This document shows positions 53,817 to 60,000 of a stretch of DNA of 60,000 nucleotides, piece after piece. This DNA comes from Symsagittifera roscoffensis (taxonomy: Eukaryota; Xenacoelomorpha; Acoela; Convolutidae), in NCBI RefSeq assembly GCF_963678635.1, contig NC_087062.1:62296386-62356385 (forward strand), in the 5' to 3' direction. Numbering within the stretch: position 1 is the stretch's first letter; each line of letters opens with the position of its first letter. A program made the translations under genes and the position numbers. Below the pieces are notes generated by a model. That model was not told the origin of the DNA. It searched no databases and was given only the letters and a program-made list of their open reading frames with translations.

Positions 53817-54755
53817 TCATTGGGTTGGTACTTCAACCCAATTCTCATTCTCGCCCTTCCTGAAGAGTTTCAGCTTAATTATTTTTAAATCTTTTCTCGG
53901 GACATTTTCTTCGGTAATAAAATTGTATCGTTTCTTCAAGACTTTTTTCTCCAATTCCAGTTCAGAGATCGACAGGTCAGGAGAAACATACAAAACTTTG
54001 TTATATGTCTTCACTTTTGAAACAGACTTCAGCACAAGGTCTCTTGAGAACTGGTTTTCTAAAGTAGCTAGAATCGATCTGGGAGATCCTCTCCCAGCTT
54101 CATAACCACCAAGTCGTTTTATGCTTACAACTGCGGAGTCCACCTCGAGGTGGACTAACCTTTTCTTATCTTCGTCCATGCCTATGGCAAGGCCGGCGAG
54201 GGGTAAACCATCGGATTCTTCAACCCCTCGAATACGAATCGCGCATGGGTCTGCAATGCGGGTGGCTCGCTGTGCCGAAGCATTTGCAGGGTTTGATCGG
54301 GTTACAGCTTCCTCAACTGACGCGAGATTTGCCTTTATAGCATCAGAAAAAGTTTCGAAACCTTTCGACAGCTTCACTTCTAATAACGAGTCATCAGGTT
54401 TCATCTCTTGCCTGAGAACTTTCATCTCTTGGCGCAGTGTGCTGAGTTCTGTCTGGATGTCTTTCAAAGCTTTCAAATCGTCGCTCATTTTATTCGATTG
54501 TGCAAGGAAGTTTTCTTGCTGGATTCTTGACGCGGTTTCATTAAAGATTGCGTCACGTTTGTTGTTGCTTACACATGAGTTGCAAATTAACAGCACATTC
54601 ATGCTTATCAATTTCAGGCCTTCGATGCTTCGTTGCGGAAACTTTGTACAATTTTGGCTCAGGTGTAGGGAAGTACCGCAGCACAGACAGACAATAAGCT
54701 CTTCGTCTTTGATAGACTTCTTGCAGGTTTTGCAGTCAACACTCTGACCAGCCAT
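53817..54755 (-). CDS. LINE G ORF1 (PHD-type zinc finger, coiled coil, RRM-like)
   Basis: 312 residues without a break. The N-terminus has CKTC, CLCC, HLSQNC and CNSC, a PHD-like Cys4-His-Cys3 pattern within the first 65 residues. A Leu-rich coiled coil (ALKDIQTELSTLRQEMK) and a C-terminal AIRIRGVEESDG...RLGG region typical of CR1-type ORF1 follow. These proteins bind element RNA (family knowledge). Confidence 0.8.
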   Translation of the reverse strand: MAGQSVDCKTCKKSIKDEELIVCLCCGTSLHLSQNCTKFPQRSIEGLKLISMNVLLICNSCVSNNKRDAIFNETASRIQQENFLAQSNKMSDDLKALKDIQTELSTLRQEMKVLRQEMKPDDSLLEVKLSKGFETFSDAIKANLASVEEAVTRSNPANASAQRATRIADPCAIRIRGVEESDGLPLAGLAIGMDEDKKRLVHLEVDSAVVSIKRLGGYEAGRGSPRSILATLENQFSRDLVLKSVSKVKTYNKVLYVSPDLSISELELEKKVLKKRYNFITEENVPRKDLKIIKLKLFRKGENENWVEVPTQ

Positions 54756-54837
54756 GTCTTATCTCAGACACTATTTAATAAGTTTATCACAACAATTAGG
54801 CTAATCAATCCCTCGAATACGAATCGCTCAGGTCCAA

Positions 54838-54960
54838 CAAAATGTAGATTGGTAAGATGTTCAGTGTCTTCATTCTTTCGAAATAATTTTCAGTTTGATA
54901 TGATAGTATCCACTGGGTGACTCGCCGCTGAACACATTCCAGGTACTTCTGGTTTGCAAT
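54838..54960 (-). pseudogene. LINE G fragment, copy 2
   Basis: About 120 bp matching 59,073-59,170 (AAGATGTTCAGTGTCTTCAT...GGGTGACTCGCCGCTGAACA). It covers exactly the 79 bp missing from copy 1. Just left of it is CCTCGAATACGAATCGC, also found inside ORF1 of copy 1 (54,226). Confidence 0.7.
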
Positions 54961-56010
54961 GTGTTCTCAGAAGTTTTTTCAGTTTCGTTTTCTCAGTTTC
55001 GCTTCTGAGGCTTGGTCCTCAGTGGTCGTAAGACCCGCTTTTGTTGTTACTCATCAAGTTGGTTTTCCCCATATATAACAAAGTAAAATCGAGCTTTAGA
55101 TTTGAGCATGTGGATTTGAGTAGTTTGATGCATTTTTGTTTTCACTTAAGACCCCCGTAGAACCACTGTAAATGAATATTTCGGTTGAGATAATTTTTGA
55201 GATCTCAAATTGAGTTCAATACTTTTTACTGTACAGTGCAATAGCGTATTTCTGGTGCAACGAAGCAGTGCCCTCTCAAGTAATGAAAAAATAAGAGGTC
55301 TGCAACAGTAAAAAGATCCGTTTTCCTATGCAGGACCTCTTCGTTTAAATATCAAACTTAATTTAACATGTAATTCAGTTCCTGTGATAAGGTGCCGAGT
55401 CACAATTGGCCAGACAGTTAGTATTTTATTATGAATGCTCATATTTTGTTTCGTGTTAGATTTTTTCCATAGAGTTTTTTTTTTGTTTTGACGACTCCGT
55501 TTTTTCTCATTTTATTCTTTCTAAATTTATTAATCGCTCTCCAGTGTTGCAGAAAAGCACAAATGTACTCTGATTGTACGTATCTGTTAAGTTCTCTCTT
55601 TAAGTGTTCGATTTCATATCCTTTTTAACGCAGCTCTTGCAGAGCATGGTGGTTTACGCACTCCGGGTTATGCCTGAATTAATGACGGAATTTGAAAAAT
55701 GAAAAAGCTCTGACATCTTAAGTTTTCAAAAAATTTAAAGCAGGTTCACTATTCACATGTGTGAAACGTTCAGGGAAGTTCGATGAAGAAAATAAATACG
55801 AAACCGCGAACGATGCGTGTGCACTTGTCTGCAGCAAATGAAATAGAGGCCATGTCTGAAACACATCTCCTTGAAAATCAGAAGAGCTGTTTCAAGAAGT
55901 TGCCTTGCTCAAAGACCCGGAATTAATTCATAATTATCGGAATTGATTGAAAAATAGATGGGCTGAAGTATAAAAACGGATGCAGCAGAAATTAAAATGA
56001 GCTGAAAGTC
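54961..56010. other. Intergenic sequence, nothing recognised
   Basis: No open frame, repeat or RNA gene that I can support in this AT-rich stretch. Confidence 0.5.
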
Positions 56011-56014
56011 AAAA

Positions 56015-56870
56015 AGTTAAACCTAGTCGAGCTTAACATACGAAGTCTAATCTCAGGTTCTACTCTCGAGAAGCTCACAAGAGACAAAATTAAATTTATG
56101 CAATCATATTAAACCTTTATCTTTTTTTGCCTAGCTGAGACCTGGCGTAGATATCGTTTGGGAAATATCGGTCGACGCCATCTTCCTTTCTGAATTCACA
56201 GGAGAGTTGACATCTAAACAACACTAAAGCAACAGAACACGGTGACGCACTAATGTTCGTCAAGCCTGTCATTCAATTTCTCAAATTGAGCTATGAGTTT
56301 TTAAATTGCTTGGTTTTCGAGCTTCCAATCTGTTATTAGGGCGTAATGCGAAGCACATGGCCATTCTTTGAAAGAATTTTAGACCCGTCTCCAAAAATTA
56401 AACCGCTAAAGACATCTCAGAGTTTAAAAAATAAATAAATTCCATGAACTGGGCAATAATGAAATCACCTAGTTCAAATGAGCTGGCAATGCTTGACTTG
56501 ATGAAAGAATTCAACTCACTAAAGAATTTTTTAAAAATGCCTACCTCAATCGTAAGTTTCGCACTGAAAACTGAAAAAGGTTTTCAGTTCAGTCAATCAG
56601 CAAGTAATTAAAAAAGAAATGCACTCCAAATATTGAAAGAAAGAGAAGACCTTTAAAAGGCATGACTGAGTAAGATTACCTGAGCTGCTAAAGGAAGAAA
56701 TTTAATAAGTTACGAACATTATCTGCACGAAATTTCAAAACAGCCGTGCATTGGCATGATAAAAAGTGCTGATAACATCCGAGATGTAGCAAATTTATTC
56801 AAGGACTAAGGACTGCCAAAGCATATTCAGCAAAAACCTGAACAGAATATTCTACTCATCTGACTCAGCG
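56015..56870 (+). pseudogene. LINE endonuclease relic
   Basis: LNIRSLISGSTLEKL, CLAETWRRYRL, then ELAMLDLMKEFNSLKNFLK and DVANLFKD follow the order of an APE-type endonuclease and the pre-RT linker. Several stops and frameshifts. A SINE sits inside it at 56,299-56,377. Confidence 0.55.
56299..56377 (-). repeat. tRNA-derived SINE head, copy 1
   Basis: The minus strand reads TGGCCATGTGCTTCGCATTA (A box) and, about 30 nt later, GCTCGAAAACC (B box). It is 90% like copy 2 at 56,998. Confidence 0.6.
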
Positions 56871-56997
56871 CAACACTTCTAGCGTAATCGAATGTATGGG
56901 TTTTTGGAAAGAAGCATCACGAGTTCTACTGCCCGAACGAACCGTCAGAGAACTTACACTAGTCAGAGACCCTAGTTTTCCTGATGTAGCATAGAAT

Positions 56998-57073
56998 TTT
57001 AAATTGCTCGGTTTTCGAACTTCCAATCTATTATTAGGGCGTAATGCGAAGCACTTAGCCATTCTTTGAAAGA
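56998..57073 (-). repeat. tRNA-derived SINE head, copy 2
   Basis: The minus strand has TGGCTAAGTGC (A box) and GTTCGAAAACC (B box). It accounts for part of the 56,865-57,062 open frame. Confidence 0.6.
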
Positions 57074-57405
57074 TTATTCTTGTATTTCTTTAATTAGAAA
57101 TAATTTCAACGTGTTAAAACTGTAACGAAATAGCTTTTCAGTTTTTCCGTTGTCAAGTTGAAAAAGCTTTATTCAGTTTTGTTTTACTGCCAGATAATAT
57201 TGATACGTTTCAGGACTCATTCGTTTTCAAAATGGCTCATTGATACGTATTTTTTAGGACTATTAGTTTAATTACGTGTATTCTAAGTTGTTTGATCGGA
57301 GTTTCTTAAAAAATTCAATATCGGCGTTTGTTTTCGGCTTCAGAATTTCAAAATCATTTGTTCGTTCTTAGCACCGTCTGTGTCTTGTTTTTAAAACTTT
57401 GTTTA

Positions 57406-57500
57406 ATTCGAGTGTCCTGAGCAGTTTTTTCTGTAAGCAAGAAAAAAATTATTAGATTTTAAATTGTTCTGTAATTGTTTTTAAAGTTTATCAATTTCAA
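57406..57500. repeat. Direct repeat before LINE F copy 2, unit 1
   Basis: TTCGAGTGTCCTGAGCAGTT...AGTTTATCAAT recurs at 57,828-57,920 immediately before the LINE ORF. Possibly repeated 5' UTR monomers. Confidence 0.65.
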
Positions 57501-57631
57501 CAGTTTGTTTCTACAGAAGTTTTTTTTTCAGGTGATGTGTGTTGTTTGTATAATCTTACTCGTTCTGATTGGTGCAAAATGATATAAAAATGTTCGGTAA
57601 TTGTATATTGTCTTATCTGAAAAAAATAAGA

Positions 57632-57815
57632 ATTAGTTTTCTCATCAATGTGCTGTTTACAAATAGTTTCATTGCGTGTATTCTGCATAGCTGGTCATTT
57701 TAAAACGTCAGTTTAAAATGACCAGCTATTTTAAACTGACGTTTTAAAATGACCAGCTATGCAGAATACACGCAATGAAACTATTTGTAAACAGCACATT
57801 GATGAAAAAACTAAT
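57632..57815. repeat. 184-bp near-perfect palindrome
   Basis: Arms 57,632-57,719 and 57,728-57,815 (88 bp each) are complementary with one mismatch. The 8-nt spacer is GACCAGCT. The motif AGCTGGTCATTTTAA occurs in both arms and again at 57,816. Confidence 0.95.
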
Positions 57816-57827
57816 AGCTGGTCATTT

Positions 57828-57920
57828 TAATTCGAGTATCCTGCGCAGTTTTTTCTGTAAGCAAGAAAAAAAATTATTAGATTTTAAATAGTTCTGTAAT
57901 TTTTTTAAAAGTTTATCAAT
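57828..57920. repeat. Direct repeat before LINE F copy 2, unit 2
   Basis: Second copy of 57,406-57,500 with a few substitutions. It ends 4 bp before the ATG at 57,924. Confidence 0.65.
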
Positions 57921-57923
57921 AGA

Positions 57924-59072
57924 ATGAGCTATTACTATTACAGTTATTATATAAAAAACACAAGCAAGACTTATAAAAAACAAGAAAGGTCCCTTCATAA
58001 CACTCTCCTAACATCAAGGGATATCCACCCAAATCCAAGACCATTCATGCAATTCAGTCAAATAAAGAAAAAACTGGAAAACTACAACAACAACTTAAAA
58101 GTACTACATCTTAATCGTAGAAGTTTTGCCAGAAAGCGTTCAAATCTCAAACAACTTATCAAAACTTTTAATGATAATACAATTTTCGGATTTTCCGAGA
58201 AATGGTTCAATGATACAAATGACGATAAACTATGGGCCATAGACAATGACAAATATAAGTTGTTCCGATGTGATAGAACTTATGAATCAATTAAAAATTT
58301 GAAGGGTGGTGGGGTCATGTTACTGGTTCCTAAAAAGTTAAACCCAAAAGTAAGACATGACTTAAACAACATGCACAAAAAGTATGATAGCATCTGGATA
58401 GAATTTAAAGCCTGACTCAACAAAAATGATAGAACCACTCTATTAAACCTAGCCTACAATCCAAATAGAAACAACAAAACAGACTTCTTAGAAGATCTAG
58501 CCAAATCAATTGACCATGCACAGTCATTTAAATCAAACCTAATTTTACTACTAGATTACAATCTCAACTATCTCAACGAAGACGACAAACCGTCTTTAGA
58601 TACAATCCTAAAACCATATAATCTGGACTTCACTAACAAATTAACACCTACTCACTCAAAAGACTAATTGACTATATTATCACCGACCTAGGCATAAAAG
58701 ATCTAAGAAATAATTCAATAGTATTCACACCACCAATTAAGACCGACCACCAAGCAACAGCATTCATTACAGAACTTAAGCTGAACAACAATGTAAGACC
58801 AATCAAACGTACGTAAAATATATGACAAATCCAATTACTCCAATTACAAATTCAAACAAAAACTATCAGCTATAAATTGGAGAAGTTTCTATAGCAATAA
58901 TAATCCCGAAATAATGCTCGACATCTTTACATCTAACATTGCTGACACCATTAAAGAATGTGCCCCACAGAAGACTATTTTCATTCGCAACAACAAACAA
59001 AAGGTAAACTACGAAGATGATAAATTAATTTCCCAACTGTTTAACTCGAAAAAAGCGAACGCGAAAAATGGA
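57924..59072 (+). pseudogene. LINE ORF2 N-terminus (endonuclease), family F copy 2
   Basis: Starts with a short leader and DIHPNPRP (58,020-58,043), like a decayed 2A-type motif. Endonuclease follows: LKVLHLNRRSFARKR, FGFSEKWFND, KGGGVMLLV, NLAYNPNR, LILLLDYNLNYL and LTPTHSKD. From 58,615 it matches copy 1 (48,296 on) closely. Stops at 58,412 and a frameshift near 58,663. Truncated at 59,072 by the LINE G junction, before the RT. Confidence 0.8.
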
Positions 59073-60000
59073 GATGTTCAGTGTCTTCATTCTTTCGAAA
59101 TAACTTTCAGTTTGATATAATAGTATCCAGTGGGTGACTCGCCGCTGAACACTTTCCAGGGACTTCTGGTTTGACCTGTTAGCGAACCAAACTGGTGAAT
59201 TATAAGTTAGGACGGTCACAATCATCGACTTGTATAAATTCAAGCGAGCGGCTACGCTGACAGAAGAAGAAATGTTTCTTCGGATTAAGAAAAACACTGA
59301 GACGGCTTTTTGACATTGCTTCCGAATGTGGGGAGTCCAGGATAGGTCGGAAGAAACGACAACACCCAAGTCTTTTTCATTTGAGACATTTTCAAGCGTT
59401 GCCGAGTTTAATACAAAATTCGAGTCTGTCGGTCGGAAAGGCAAAATGTGACATTTATCCAAGCTAAACTGAAGTGAATTGTTCGCAGCCCAGGAATTCA
59501 GGACATTAAGATCGCCTTGAAGCTCGCAATGCGAGTTTCTCCGATGTATAGACAGAAGTTTTGCATCATCCGCAAAAGCATAGGTACTGCTACGCACGTT
59601 GACAGTGAGATCAATAACATAAACTAAGAATAGCAGCGGCCCCAAAATGGATCCTTGTGGGATTCCGCTGAAAATATCTAGCAAACTGGATTTGTGGCCA
59701 TCAATATCTACATATTGCTTCCGATTCGATAAATAAGAAGAAAGAACTCTCAGAAGCCGGCCACTGACACCAATGGCTTTGAGTTTGTCCAACAAAATGC
59801 GGTGCGATATGGTATCAAAAGCTTTGCTAATGTCTAATTACACCGCTTCGACAACTGTATCAGGTTGGTCCACGCCTTTGTAGACTTCGTTCAAATGCTC
59901 TAGCAGTTGTAGGCAGTTGGATCGTTTAGCTCTGAATCCGTACTGGCATTTCGGTAGACGTTTGGACGCAGAAAGGTACAAACTATTGAAAATGCAACGT
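59073..60000 (-). pseudogene. LINE G RT fragment, copy 3 (runs off the window)
   Basis: Minus-strand frame with LDKLKAIGVSGRLLRVLSSY, GIPQGSILGPLLF, YAFADDAKLL and DLGVVVSSDLSW, uninterrupted for 256 residues. It retains CELQGD (18 bp) and the 79 bp lost from copy 1. Its 5' part lies outside the window, with a stop (TCTAATTAC, near 59,838) in the KAF region. Confidence 0.85.

Larger units (their letters stand above)
50925..54790 (-). mobile_element. Nearly full-length CR1/Jockey-like LINE, family G copy 1
   Basis: Two ORFs in normal order, with an ATT-repeat 3' end (50,925-50,940) as in CR1/RTE-type elements. Lesions are few: one stop between endonuclease and RT (52,893), one frameshift near 52,250, a 79-bp deletion at 51,381 and an 18-bp deletion near 51,735 compared with copy 3 at 59,073. 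Confidence 0.85.

Noticed and set aside
54121-54747. 208-residue plus-strand frame opposite LINE G ORF1
   Set aside because: Antisense of a well-supported ORF1 with PHD-type zinc finger.

Overview
This is a eukaryotic, AT-rich window, most likely from an invertebrate animal. It holds one split host gene with canonical splice sites and long repeat-filled introns, followed by a region made almost entirely of transposable elements. There are no bacterial operons, rRNA genes or convincing tRNA genes. I cannot fix the phylum from the sequence.

Positions 1-26,200 hold most of an oxysterol-binding-protein-related gene of the ORP9 type (OSBPL9 orthologue) on the minus strand. I rebuilt 14 coding exons by splice site, phase and protein alignment: a split N-terminal PH domain (26,172-20,518), a charged coiled-coil exon (15,048-14,779), a 30-bp microexon, an EFFDA FFAT-type motif for VAP binding, and the OSBP lipid-transfer domain (5,350-66) with its EQVSHHPP signature. 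The gene runs off the left edge, so the last exon or exons are missing. One PH-domain intron appears to use a GC-AG donor.

The introns hold several repeat families that can be read directly. They include tRNA-derived SINEs, TIR-bounded MITE-like families, a fold-back element with arms of over 200 bp (8,128-8,740), a ~168-bp satellite-like array, a 1.5-kb tandem duplication (16,701-19,782) and a nearly perfect 1,327-bp tandem duplication (21,330-23,972) that carries a dead LINE reverse transcriptase.

Positions 26,590-28,340 hold fragments of decayed LINEs. From about 29,050 to 43,000 the base composition becomes clearly more GC-rich. Here, on the minus strand, lies a large Ty3/gypsy-like retroelement relic with capsid-like gag, zinc knuckle, protease, RNase H and integrase. 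The reverse transcriptase has been deleted, so the protease runs straight into RNase H. Downstream of the integrase lies about 8 kb of further coding-like sequence: a candidate macro-like domain, one SGNH/GDSL-type hydrolase, a second possible one, and several large ORFs I cannot identify. This is the most unusual part of the window.

Positions 43,260-60,000 are a LINE graveyard. An RLE-type LINE relic (44,067-45,657) is followed by a TIR element (45,936-46,465). Next come a LINE with an esterase-like ORF1 that lost its endonuclease half (47,344-50,561), and a nearly intact two-ORF CR1/Jockey-like LINE on the minus strand (54,790-50,925). The right edge has second copies of the last two families, joined to each other at 59,072, preceded by a 184-bp near-perfect palindrome.
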